Shown piece after piece: positions 24,901-32,639 of a DNA stretch of 64,000 nt (position 1 is the stretch's first letter; every line of letters starts with the position of its first letter). Made by a program: the position numbers and the translations under genes. Origin of the DNA: Heligmosomoides polygyrus polygyrus (Eukaryota > Nematoda > Chromadorea > Rhabditida > Heligmosomidae); NCBI GenBank assembly GCA_947396885.1, contig OX377204.1, positions 19,351,706-19,415,705 on the forward strand, given 5' to 3'. The notes under the pieces were generated by a model. The model saw only the letters and a program-made list of their open reading frames with translations. It was not told the origin of the DNA and did no database searches.

Positions 24901-25103
24901 AAGAGGAATCTAACCCTCGAAATAACCATAAAAGCTGAATAGGACTCACTCAGGAGCTCGCTGATCTCGCCAGTCGTCGGCACGTCCATCGCCTCGATGG
25001 CCTTCACGAAATCCTCGTCGGTCATGAGCTCGTCGTTGTGGTGGTGGCTGCCAGGCGAGAGCGGCGTGTGCGGCGTCGGGGGCACGGAGCCGGCCTGCGA
25101 CAT
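8229..25103 (-). CDS. Tropomodulin/leiomodin-family gene, nine exons, with a long repetitive C-terminal tail
   Basis: Tropomodulins cap actin filament pointed ends and bind tropomyosin, notably in muscle; nematodes have two (UNC-94/TMD-1 and TMD-2). Exons (minus): 25103-24950, 22764-22562, 20518-20411, 20216-20073, 19224-19153, 18568-18496, 17083-17013, 13985-13893 and 9935-8229. All have AG acceptors and GT donors, phases agree throughout, and the joined frame is about 874 codons. Exons 2-6 follow the family order: a 'VNMNNMK' strand opening the leucine-rich repeats, 'LRKLNLETNYLSG', 'LEEVKAVNQ', then 'LRLPEGRHKVENA'. The N-terminal tropomyosin/actin-binding helices of typical tropomodulins are not visible, so this is a short isoform or more 5' exons exist. 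The 600-residue extension recalls leiomodin-type extensions, but I see no clear WH2 motif. TMD-2-like is my best guess for orthology. Introns are full of transposons. Confidence 0.85.
10655..10860 (-). mobile_element. tRNA-derived SINE, diverged
   Basis: Read on the minus strand from CGCGTGCACTTCCCGGTTC through GGATTTGCCGCC and CAGACTTGCCTGGGAAGG to CGACACCCC. It forms the first half of the chance open frame at 10738-11292. Confidence 0.65.
11225..12620 (+). pseudogene. RTE-clade LINE reverse transcriptase, degenerate
   Basis: Pieces in shifting frames give a recognisable RTE polymerase. In order they are 'FYSDHFDSHVHLP' (11340-11380), 'TALLYKKGGGHDIGNYRPIC' and 'LLSVVYKLFTRVILNRI' (11530-11640), 'LTFIDLKKAFDSVETEAVID' (11770-11825), 'GVRQGDAISAKLFSATLEN' (11947-12000), 'LNGTNISIYLHLGGEVYMAN', and 'VELGRRERRLG'. 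Several frameshifts and stops make it inactive. The upstream open frame (10738-11292) is partly SINE and partly unrecognised. It lies in the tropomodulin intron between exons 8 and 9, opposite strand. Confidence 0.8.
12630..12900 (+). pseudogene. Second RTE LINE fragment
   Basis: A strongly diverged repeat of part of the preceding RT. 'GFTTKIPPFYVNTIAYW' corresponds to 'GFTTKISPFYNDVVVN' upstream, followed by traces of the next RT block. It is a separate, older copy or a duplicated piece. Confidence 0.5.
13140..13480 (-). other. A/T-rich stretch with a possible minus-strand exon
   Basis: TTTA repeats at 13142-13195. A pyrimidine tract ending CAAAG at about 13461 precedes two overlapping minus frames, one of which ends with the acidic '...EEPASDFEDYVADFKKEN' at about 13303. 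It may be an alternative exon of the tropomodulin gene, but the acceptor is weak and both frames are open. Confidence 0.2.
13893..13985 (-). CDS. Tropomodulin exon 8: Pro/Ala/Lys linker
   Basis: 31 codons, phase 0 at both ends, CTAG acceptor and AAG|GTGCGT donor. The product runs from 'PHLPKEPKQEPKKPAPAVP' into an alanine run and ends in Lys. Composition and symmetric phase suggest a flexible, possibly skippable linker exon. Confidence 0.65.
14187..14354. mobile_element. Small MITE, GATTCATCAACGA family
   Basis: GGTTTCATCAACGA at the left and TCGTTGATGAATCC at the right form the ends; AACAGAGAA.../...TTCTCTGTTA and GCGGCTTA/TAAGCCGC continue the palindrome inward. Same family as 19716-19862 and 45610-45805. 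Confidence 0.65.
14640..16090. repeat. Mosaic of direct and inverted repeats with TACGGTAGG motifs
   Basis: Arms at about 14887-14985 and 15312-15405 are inverted copies of each other (CACTTAGGC.GACGCT.TGAGTCATCGC, then GACCAATGGCGC). Farther out, GAATCTGAC..CC.TTTTT and GAAATTTCGGCCG...TAGGTTACG occur both left (14690-14740) and inverted right (15890-16070). It looks like one foldback element nested in another. Open frames inside (15577-16093) carry no recognisable protein. Confidence 0.5.
17013..17083 (-). CDS. Tropomodulin exon 7: basic/acidic helix after the LRR domain
   Basis: 71 nt, phase 1 in and phase 0 out, bounded by TTCAG and GTG|GTGAGG. It encodes a charged helix 'RILRREAARKAKYEAEELAK' ending in Asn-Pro-Val, which follows the LRR cap and leads into the tail. 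Confidence 0.75.
17110..17900. repeat. AATTGGACAC-family repeat, split by a SINE
   Basis: Sub-repeats of the form AAATTTAACACT/CAAATTGAACGTCTTC/AAATCGAAACGAGCTTC lie on both sides of the SINE at 17247-17537. The right part continues into the family's conserved body (AGAATAATTTTTGTTCAAGG). Confidence 0.5.
17247..17537 (-). mobile_element. tRNA-derived SINE, near-complete
   Basis: On the minus strand: GTGCAGCGCAGTCGGAGG (box A region), GGTTTCTGGTTCAGATTTTC (box B region), body, and a tail rich in TTTATCC complement at the left end. It interrupts an AATTGGACAC-family copy. Confidence 0.8.
18496..18568 (-). CDS. Tropomodulin exon 6: end of the LRR domain
   Basis: 73 nt, enters in phase 0 and leaves in phase 1 (A|GTGGGT). 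'ISVNLRLPEGRHKVENATLR' occupies the place of the last LRR strand and the capping helix. Phase compatibility with exon 7 regenerates a Lys codon across the junction. Confidence 0.75.
19153..19224 (-). CDS. Tropomodulin exon 5: LRR helix
   Basis: 24 codons, phase 0 at both ends, CTTTAG acceptor and AAG|GTGCGT donor. 'GVSFATLAEKEIIDCIVANT' aligns with the 'LGTAVELEIAKMLEENT' helix that follows 'DNQ' in tropomodulins, so it continues exon 4 without a gap. Confidence 0.8.
19716..19862. mobile_element. Small MITE, GATTCATCAACGA family
   Basis: GGGCCAGATTCATTAAC at the left and GTTGATGAATCTGGCC at the right are inverted copies; the 110-bp interior has a diverged GCTTA block. It lies in the tropomodulin intron between exons 4 and 5. 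Confidence 0.65.
20073..20216 (-). CDS. Tropomodulin exon 4: leucine-rich repeats
   Basis: 48 codons, phase 0 at both ends, bounded by TTTCAG and CAG|GTAAGG. 'NKALRKLNLETNYLSGDFFA' and 'LEEVKAVNQ' match the family's 'KTLKSLNVESNFITG' and 'LTEIKIDNQ' repeats. This is the most recognisable tropomodulin exon in the window. Confidence 0.9.
20411..20518 (-). CDS. Tropomodulin exon 3: leucine-rich repeat
   Basis: 36 codons, phase 0 at both ends, bounded by TTTTCAG and GCT|GTGAGT. The product 'TPIPQIRRLVEALAYNEHCE' then 'RLSLANMGLYDSD' corresponds to the 'IPIPTLKEFAKAL...' repeat of vertebrate tropomodulins. Confidence 0.85.
21336..21660. repeat. AATTGGACAC-family repeat, fragment
   Basis: Contains ACTGAATATTTTTAAACTGAGC and AGAAACTGGACACCTTCAAGG and decays into A/T-rich sequence. 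It is an old copy in a tropomodulin intron. Confidence 0.35.
22562..22764 (-). CDS. Tropomodulin exon 2: linker and start of the LRR domain
   Basis: 203 nt, entering in phase 1 and leaving in phase 0, bounded by TTTCAG and AAG|GTAAGA. It contains 'NENRIISWEEAERILNDTG' and 'DTDVEQCVQRLLDNDPSLKE', which matches the family pattern 'TDVEe.l.ri..NDp.L.eVNlNNi' that precedes the leucine-rich repeats. Confidence 0.85.
24512..24613 (+). CDS. Possible small exon, unidentified
   Basis: Between a TGATTTAG acceptor-like site and an AA|GTGAGT donor the frame is open and includes 'MGARRAQQKLMGIDDTTSRD' then 'TLLPNSGEKP'. Codon use looks coding, but I found no partner exon. It lies on the strand opposite the tropomodulin gene, in its first visible intron. 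It may be a chance frame or an exon of a nested gene. Confidence 0.2.
24950..25103 (-). CDS. Tropomodulin exon 1 (as visible): Pro/His-rich start and acidic helix
   Basis: The exon starts with ATG directly after a TTCCAG acceptor and reads 51 codons plus one base to an A|GTGAGT donor. It encodes 'MSQAGSVPPTPHTPLSPG', a His-Asn stretch, then 'DEDFVKAIEAMDVPTTGE', an acidic helix-like segment. An acceptor abutting the ATG fits either spliced-leader trans-splicing or a cis-splice from an unseen upstream exon. Confidence 0.75.
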
Positions 25104-25639
25104 CTGGAACGTATATCTAATCGCTTCCAGTAGGACATGAGTAAGCCGACCGCTACATGAAAGGCGACTGCTCTGACGAGATTTCCGCAATTCGGCAAAA
25201 AACGCAACGAGGCAAGGTGTTGATGAGCACATCTGACTCATCGACAGAGAGAGGAAGCCGGCGAAATCATGGGAATCAATCATGTGGAAATGCACAGCAG
25301 GAGAGGAGGTCTAGGCCGTAAATTTGTGCAGTACTAAGAATTCGTGCGCCTTGTGCTTTCCAGACATCGATGCCCTTCTTCGAATAAAAGAAAACAACCG
25401 AATGAAGTGGAAGAAATAGACTTACAAAGTGGTTTGTTGAAAGCCAAACAAGAAGAAGTTTTGATAAGACGCCTTTCGAAACATTTAATTTAAAAAACGT
25501 CTTGTGGGAACAGTAAAAAGAAAGGTCGAATATTCAGAAATTTATTTTGAATAGAAACAGAAAGAAGATACAAAATGTGAAATTAAGAGAAGTCTTGGAA
25601 TAGACTTTCAGCTTCTATTATGTATTTACTTATGTACAC

Positions 25640-25935
25640 CATTTTTACGTCAAAGTAGACACCTACTAAATCAAACTAATACTTTTTGAATAAAATTCAA
25701 CAAATTTCAAGCAAAATTGGGCACACCTCATTTTTCATACCAAATTTGACATCTTCGAAATGAAAACGAACGTGACGACATGTCGCAAACTATTCGCTTA
25801 GTTTAGCATTAAAATTTGCTGTTTTTTCTGTACATTAAAACAAGCGGTGAAAATTATTTTTCCTTGAAAATATATAAATGTAAAGGAAGAAATAAATTTT
25901 GTAAAAATTCGCAATTTCAAAGATGTGTTTCTGTA
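25640..25935. repeat. AATTGGACAC-family repeat, fragment
   Basis: Has GTCAAAGTAGACACCTACT, CAAATTTGACATCTTCGAAA and GAAAACGAACGTGACGAC, the degenerate sub-repeat series, followed by the A/T-rich body. Truncated at the Penelope element that starts at 26008. Confidence 0.45.
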
Positions 25936-26007
25936 TTGTGGTAGGTGACTAAAAAAATTCAAAAAAGTTACTCAATTTTCTTTAAATGAACAAATATTTT
26001 ATCTTAT

Positions 26008-27012
26008 ATGAGGCTGCTCGCCATCATATTCATGGACCATCTTGAGCGGCCGGCCTTATCCCCAAAAGTGTTATATTTTGGGCGATACATCGAGGACATC
26101 TTTGTTGTGCGCAAATCGCGAGCAATATTGCGACAGACACTCAGGCGGCTGAATTCAGCTTTTCCTACGATTCAGTTAACATCAGAGACTCCAGCTTCAG
26201 ATGGATTTCTACCGTTTTTGAGTACGAAAGTGAGAATTTCGGAAGGTAAAGTAAGCTGTATGTGGTACAGGAAACCGGCATCCCATAACATCATTTTACA
26301 TGCGCGGAGTTGCCATCCTTTGTATATGAAACGAAATATCGTTCATCATACAATAACCAGGTCTACAGCCCTCACTACTACGAATTCTCCAGAGGTGGAA
26401 GATCAAGTCAAAGAAATCCTGCGGCAGAACGGATATGGCACAGAGCTATGTCGTTGTTGGAAACCTCAGCGACGATCTGGTGGTTCTCCTCTGATTCTTC
26501 CTTTCATCACGGATTCTTTCGCTTTGGACATCAACCGTGTCGTAAAACGATCGAGGCTCCCTATAAGCCTCGTGTTTCGACCACCTCCATCTCTGCGACG
26601 TCTACTTACAGCGTCGCGTCCATACGAGAATCAGTGTGAAAGGTCAGATTGCTTTATCTGTCAAGAGGATAACCAAATTTGCCAGATGAGGTGTGTGGTG
26701 TACAAAGTGGTTTGTATGACATGTGAGGAATTGTACATTGGCGAAACAGCGAGACCACTTTGCATGAGAATGGATGAACATTATAGAGCACTGCGTAGCC
26801 CCCAGAGCTACCCAGATAATCCATTCTCTAGACATCGTACCCTCAGACATGCACGTGATCCACTGCCACAGCTGCGAGTCTCGATCCTCCATAGGAATTT
26901 AACAGATCCAGTGGAGAGGAATATCAAGGAAGCGCTTGAAATAAAGTACTGGCGACCACCCATCAACAAGAAGGAAGAAATGAAATGTGCAATGAGCCTT
27001 ATCAGTCTCTAA
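26008..27012 (+). CDS. Penelope RT C-terminal part plus GIY-YIG endonuclease, truncated
   Basis: 334 codons are open without interruption. The RT active site reads 'RYIEDIFVV', so the expected YxDD has Glu in place of the first Asp, which should impair catalysis. It continues with 'MWYRKPASHNIILHARSCHP', then a Cys-rich knuckle ('CERSDCFICQED'), then the GIY-YIG core 'CVVYKVVCMTCEELYIGET' and 'RPPINKKEE' at the end. RT and endonuclease are in one frame here, unlike the other element. The N-terminal RT half is missing. Confidence 0.8.
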   Translation: MRLLAIIFMDHLERPALSPKVLYFGRYIEDIFVVRKSRAILRQTLRRLNSAFPTIQLTSETPASDGFLPFLSTKVRISEGKVSCMWYRKPASHNIILHARSCHPLYMKRNIVHHTITRSTALTTTNSPEVEDQVKEILRQNGYGTELCRCWKPQRRSGGSPLILPFITDSFALDINRVVKRSRLPISLVFRPPPSLRRLLTASRPYENQCERSDCFICQEDNQICQMRCVVYKVVCMTCEELYIGETARPLCMRMDEHYRALRSPQSYPDNPFSRHRTLRHARDPLPQLRVSILHRNLTDPVERNIKEALEIKYWRPPINKKEEMKCAMSLISL

Positions 27013-27250
27013 GGGCTAGTGATGTGACTGCTGAGGATGATGGCGACATTGAGAGACGAGAGACCGGTCACTTCCCGCGATTCTATATAAGCAGCCCAGA
27101 GACCCCTGCACCTCATTTCCGGCCAAGCCACGTATTCGAAGTCATTGGCTTTACCCGCTTCCCTTCCCGATTACCCAGCCAGGTCTGTAGTATGTTTGAC
27201 GTTTTGTTGCTTTTGAATGAACGCAATGTATGACATGTAGGCGACATGGT

Positions 27251-27300
27251 TCTTTTAGACCTGAAGAAGGGCTTAAGGCCCGAAACGTCGTCAATAAAGA
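27251..27300 (+). ncRNA. Candidate minimal hammerhead ribozyme in the truncated Penelope element
   Basis: The order is AGAC, CTGAAGA, an extra A, GGGC-TTAAG-GCCC (stem II), GAAA, CGTC, GTC. GAC/GTC forms a short stem I, partly extendable through A/T pairs. ACGT after GAA is self-complementary, again suggesting a dimeric stem III, with C as the cleavage-site base. Stem II differs in sequence from the other element's but keeps its pairing, which is covariation in favour of a real fold. Confidence 0.5.
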
Positions 27301-27384
27301 TTCGACTACATTGAGCTTCACTACTATGAAAACGAAAATATTTTATCCTTCTCGTCGCATAGCTTCCAGTTTAATCTGGAAAAC

Positions 27385-27600
27385 ACACGTTTTGATTCAG
27401 AAGAAGATGTCAAAGCAACAGCAGAACGCCTCCCCACGCGTCGGATCGACTTCTTCGTGAAGGCCCTGAACGAACAATATGACGATCTTCGTGTTTCTTG
27501 AGCGAAGAGGACAAATTTGAACACTCTGGCAGGCGAAGGAGACGAATGGAGATGCTGTTGCCGTCCTCTCATGCAGCAAGGTTATCAAAAGGAATACCGG
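27385..27600 (+). pseudogene. RTE LINE 3'-end fragment
   Basis: One frame reads 'RRIDFFVKALNEQYDDLRVS', then after a stop 'GDEWRCCCRPL', matching the conserved C-terminal end of RTE polyproteins ('TRW.DFF.KALNER.DALRVP...RD.WK..WRPL'). It is a typical 5'-truncated insertion, directly after the Penelope element. Confidence 0.65.
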
Positions 27601-28591
27601 TTACAAAAGACGCCGGCTTCATTTTACACAACTCAAACTGGTTCAAGTGAAGGATGTATTTGTTCGACTTTTTCATTTTTCTTTAATTGCCCGAGTTGGA
27701 GATACTTCCAAGACACTATCCAATTCACATTGTGGCCAGACAAATTTTATTTTTTGCCCTTGCTTTCAGTGCTTTACTCATAACTGTTAGATCGTAGTAA
27801 AGCATTCTCGAAGATACCGATAAGAAGAGATCCACTGAATTCTGCGAGAAGAAACAATGCAATTAATAATTGGTTCGTCAGGCAAACTGCGTAATGAACT
27901 GTTCAAAATTGGTTTAAACAACAACGGCTGAGCGACCTAATCTTTAGCGAATCAGATTCGCGCTGTTCATGTGAGAGTTTATAGAGAGGTGAGACTGTCA
28001 TAAGATCACATCCGTCAAAAGGAACCTGAAGCCGACCGAATCCGCTGTTCTTCTTGAGGACAGGAGTGAGGTGTGCCAGTATTTTCTGCCGAAAGCGAAC
28101 AAGAGAACTGAGAGCGAAAGCGACTGCAGATCTCTAAACGTTTCGAGTTTCAGCGTGACCTGCGAAGCCTCCATGTGAAAAACTAGTTTTCAGCCAGCCA
28201 TTTCATTCCAATGAGCGTCTATCACTATTTTCACAATAGATGAGGTGATGAATCATCAATAGAGCGTGTCGATCGCATTTTCATAATGCTTTCCTTACAC
28301 TGACATGTGACCTACAGGTCCGATTCTATATGCATTGTTCACGGCGCACTCCAAATGCAATCTGGACAGTCTTAGAGCAATTTCTGATTAGGACGACTGG
28401 AAGTTTCCGATAAAACTCCCCAAACGCTCGCTCTACAAGCTGTCGCGCCCACTCGATTGATTCTGTCGGGCCTATATGCATTGTTCAACTCTACTGAGAT
28501 TTATATAGTAAAAGATAGAGCTTGAGCTGCTGGGTTCAAATATATGTTTATTTTCACAAGTATTTGATTTCTAAAGAAGTTATTCAAAAAA

Positions 28592-28617
28592 GCCGCTTTG
28601 GAACGCTCCAAAGCGGC
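28592..28617. other. Perfect 11-bp hairpin
   Basis: GCCGCTTTGGA, loop ACGC, TCCAAAGCGGC, followed by a GGCCG-rich stretch (28622-28645) that can pair with itself. Possibly the centre of a small transposon; ends not found. Confidence 0.6.
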
Positions 28618-29369
28618 CTATGTTGGCCGGCGCGGCTTTTTCGGCCAATGACCAAAAGACATGTCCGGTACTGTAGCACTACTCGTTACATGAAGACAAG
28701 CTTTTAATGGCACAATAAATAGGTAAAGGGTAGGTTTGATGCATGCCTTTCACCTGGTGAAAGACTACATACATAGAACGCTTCGTTGATACAAGATACG
28801 AACCGTAGACGCGTTTACTAACACCACCCTAACATCCCTTTTGAGGATTCTATGTCAACCTTTATCCATATTCTTCGTTTATTAACTTATGTGGTTAATC
28901 TAATCGGTTCTATCCTTCTGAAGAGGACATTGCTAGAAACGCGCAACAAATGTAAACAGTGTAGTATCTTCCGACGAGGAAATTGCAAAGAAAGGCTCTC
29001 ATCTAGGTCAGGACATGGTATTGTCTCTGCAAACTAGTCTGTTTCGAGTTTGCATAGAATTAGAGTAGACTGTCCCCCACCCCACCCGACTAGGATAAAT
29101 CCGATTTCTCAATGTCACCACATCAACTTCAACATCACCGACTCGACCCCCAGTACCAATAGCGCTGCTATGCGAGACAGACTGCTGTGTTTTTCGATCA
29201 TCTTGAGGCAGTCGACTTGTTAGAAAACACATGTTGAGCCGATGATTTCAACGCTGACTACTTGGAATGAGGAGAGCGGATGAATCAGTTGTGTAGTACG
29301 TATTGCTACACCTGTTTTTATGCGGCCACACTCAGTCATAACAATGACGCAGCCAATAAGACCTTTGTA

Positions 29370-30412
29370 TTAGGTTGTCCCATAAGTCCTCGCCGTTTTT
29401 TTCGACGATTCACTGCAGATTTCGCCGGCGGTCTCTTGCATAGCGGTGAGTAGCTTTCAAAAGAGAATGATTTGCACTATCAGAACATGTATTGCATTTC
29501 TTTTTTCATCATGAGTTTTGTAAATTTTTAGGTCGTTAAAGTGAAAAGTGAAAAAGTGAAAAAGTAGCCATTTGCGCACTTGTTCTCTCCGCTTAGGCTT
29601 GTAATTTTTGCGCAGTTTTTTATAGCACTTGGAAGACAATCTTCTGTACTACAAGAATATGTGTTGGTCCTATTTTCTCACTTGCCCTTTATTGATTTTT
29701 AGGCTATCAAATTGGGAATCCCGACTTTTCCGTCCGAATTTTTAGCAAAACTCCGGTTCTGTGGTTGGACTTTTTTGCTTGTTGTTATATGTCGTTTGGA
29801 AGAGAATGTCTTGCTCAGTAAGAATTTGTGTCGCGTTTATTGGCCCACGCTGATTTCTGTCGAATATCAACAACTGAAGAAGGAGAAGGAGTTGTTGGTG
29901 AAGACGATTTCTCTCTTTTTGACATATTGTTGAGATTCAATAGAAATGAATAAACGCGGCAACATTCTCAAGGAGCAAGGCATTTTCTTTCGAACGACAC
30001 ATAACACCAACCCAAAAAGTCCAACCACAGAGCAGGAGCTGTCGGCAAAAATAACCATCCTCCTTCGGACGTCCCAATTTGATTACCTAAAAATCAATAA
30101 AGGACAAATGAGCAAATAGCACTAACACATATTCTTGTAGCACAGAACATTGTCTTCCAAATGCTCAAAAAAACTGCGCAAAAAATTACAAACCTAAGCG
30201 GAGAGGACAAGTGCGCAAATGGCTACTTTTTCACTTTTCACTTCAACGAGTTAAAAATTGACAAAATTCATGATGAAAAACGAAATGCAATACATGTTCG
30301 GATAGAGCAAATCATTCTCTTTCGAAAGCTATGCAGCGCTATGCAGGAGACCGCCGCCGAAATCTGCAGTGAATCGTTGAAAAAAACGGCGAAGACCTAT
30401 GGGACAACCTAA
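29370..30412. mobile_element. Near-palindromic foldback element with arms of about 500 bp
   Basis: Starts TTAGGTTGTCCCATAAGTCC and ends with its inverse, with TA at both flanks (29368-29369, 30413-30414). The GGTTGTCCCATAAG tip resembles mariner termini. Arms match at about 90% near the ends and remain alignable almost to the centre near 29850-29950 (GCGTTTATT...AATAAACGC). Short open frames inside are by-products. It is probably a mariner-mobilised non-autonomous element. Confidence 0.8.
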
Positions 30413-30769
30413 TACTTTCGTTAAAATATAGCATTAACTTGAAGTGTCCTGCAAGAAAGAGTAGAGGTCAAAAAGACTCATTCGACTTAACATACTTCTC
30501 CCAACTACGTCAAGAATAGGATTTTAAATCGAATGAGTAGATCAGGGATATGTGTTAACCTCTCCTAGTGAACTTTTTAACGATTTTTTTAGCTAAAAAT
30601 TTCTATTAAATCGTTCAATTTCATCAATTTCTTTTCTTTCCATTTTAGCATTAGCATTTAGCATTTTTTTTAACTACACGTAGCTACGTATGAAAGTTTA
30701 AAGTTAAAAAAATCTTTTAAAACGCTGATACGCAGCTAACAGTATTAAAAGTTGAATGCTGCACGTGAA

Positions 30770-31060
30770 TTCCAAAGCAAACTCGACACTCCAAATCGAA
30801 ATGAGAACATTTGACAGCGAACTGAACACCCTTCAAATCAATGCGGATGTCTTCCAAACAAAATCAGGTACACTTAATGAATGTCAAGAAAAAATTTCAG
30901 TTTAAAAAGTGACTATAGCGTTCCTTGAGAATTTCTAATACACCTGCAGCGTTTGAATTCTCATAAAAGCTTTATCATTTTAGGTACAAAAATGATTTTA
31001 ACGTCACTTCACAGTATAGGAACCGAAAAGTTTTCAGAGTGTTTCGAAAGGTGATCGCGC
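30770..31060. repeat. AATTGGACAC-family repeat, fragment
   Basis: CAAACTCGACACTCCAAATC, GAAATGAGAACATTTGACAG and GCGAACTGAACACCCTTC are successive sub-repeats, followed by the family body. Confidence 0.45.
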
Positions 31061-31464
31061 CATGCACACCTCTAACACGATGCAATTTTCATTTGATTGA
31101 TACCAAAACCTCCATTGGGGGAGGGGGTGAGAATTAGTAAAAAACAATTTAGCAAAACACGCATATATACACTTAGCGGCCTCAATCGAAAGTGTGAATC
31201 AAATGCACAGAGTGACGTAAAACGCTCGAAATTGCTGCTTTCTTGCACTTCGAAATAATCCCTGAACTCTCTACATCCCTGCAATAAAACTTTACAAGAA
31301 GCAGAATAAAACGAAAAAGTTCAAACGCTGTAATTGCTTTATTAGGAGGGAAAAAATATTAGTAATCAACTGGAGCGATTAAATATTTTTGAAATCGAAA
31401 AATTCATTAACACCTTCCTAGAGAATGCCATATTTAATTTGGAGAACGTTTGTTTCGATATATA

Positions 31465-32372
31465 CAGGGTGTGTAAAAAGTACTGACGCACTGAACCTAA
31501 GCGTTAGAAATGACGACACATTATAAAACTTAACAAGTTTATATATGATAGGTCAGCAATGATCTAGCGAACAGAATAGCATGACTTGTATTTTATATGG
31601 GCTTCTTTGCTGCGAATGCAGGGGCGATGACGACGAGGCATCGACGGTACGCCGCAAGTAGTCCACGTCGATCTCGTTCTATGCTTTGACCTTCAATGAC
31701 TTGATTCTCTTGTGCATTCAACCCGTAAATGTATTGAATGCTCTTCAAGGAACTCCAAAGTGCTTATTCTGGCTGAAGGCTCGCTGCAAAGGAGGCGCAT
31801 CCGGTCAGTATCACGGTTTGTGCATACAAGCGTACCTCGTTTTCGTGGATACAGAAGTGAAGATAAATCAGTACAACTATATGTGTTGATGTCCTAAAGA
31901 AGCAACTGGCTTCTTTGCTCGAATCCCACCTCGAGAGTAAGCCGTATGTCTTCCAGCAGGATTAGACTCCTGCGCAGAGTCGAGGATTGCTCAGGACTGG
32001 TGCCGCGCTAACTTGAAGGACTTCATTTCGGCACAGGAATGACCTCTGCATAGACTAATTACTCTATATGGGAAGATTCGGAGAACAAGGCTTGCGCTAC
32101 TTCTCACAAAAGTATGAAGTCAGTGAAGAATGATCAGGTCAAAGCATGAAACGAAATCGGCGTGTCTTGACTACTTGCGGCGCACCGTCGATGCCTTTCC
32201 TCGTGGTCTTCGCCCCTGCATTCGCAGTAAAGAAGCCCACATAAAATACAAGTGATGCTGTTCTGTTCGCAGGATCATTGTTGACCTATCGTATATAAAC
32301 TTGTTAAATTTTATAATGTGTTGTCATTTCTAACGCTTGGGTTCAGTGCGTCAATACTTTTTACGCACCTTG
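31465..32372 (+). mobile_element. Tc1-like element whose left end is an inverted copy of its right end
   Basis: TA at 31463-31464 and 32373-32374 flank CAGGGTGTGTAAAAAGT and, inverted, CAAGGTGCGTAAAAAGT. Both arms, about 31465-31683 and 32153-32372, contain the same 3' coding end of a transposase ('DYLRRTVDA' and the following 'SKEAHIKYK'-like block). The normal 5' end with the DNA-binding domain is missing. Confidence 0.75.
31686..32250 (+). pseudogene. Tc1-like transposase remnant
   Basis: 'YLVFVDTEVKINQYNYMC' (31835-31889), then in another frame 'KPYVFQQD' followed by a stop where a Gly/Ser codon is expected, then 'TPAQS...AQDWCRANLKDFISAQE', and near the end 'DYLRRTVDAFPRGL'. This order (FVD..VKIN, FQQD.APAH, W..A.L.DF, final helix) is that of Tc1-family transposases. 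The N-terminus is absent, and stops and frameshifts interrupt the rest. Confidence 0.7.
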
Positions 32373-32639
32373 TAATAGAAAGTGTTCGGTTTGGTTTCAA
32401 ACTATTCCGTTTGCTTCCAAAAGTGTCTCATTTGTTATGGAATAGAACATAGAACATAGAACACTTATTAGCCAAAAGGTGATACAAAGTCAGTTTAGTA
32501 CAAAAGGATACATCGAAAGTTGGCTTTTTGAAAATTATCAAAATCAGAACGTAAAAGTTTGTCGAGCAAAAAATTGATACGAATCAGTTTAGCACAAAGC
32601 ATTACTGCAAAAAGTCAGATGATTTAGTCTTTCAACGAG

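Larger units (their letters stand above)
26008..27330 (+). mobile_element. 5'-truncated Penelope-like element
   Basis: It begins abruptly inside the RT palm at 'RLLAIIFMDHLE', the block that follows the 'GQRLAP' motif, and continues through the endonuclease and the non-coding 3' part. It is a different lineage from the element at 1818-5598 (opposite strand, low protein similarity), but the 3' non-coding motif (CTGAAGAAGG...CGAAACGT, then CAATAAAGAT) is shared. Confidence 0.8.

Noticed and set aside
29712..30412. Short frames within the 29.4-30.4 kb palindrome
   Set aside because: Similar frames appear in both arms of the foldback, and none resembles a transposase.
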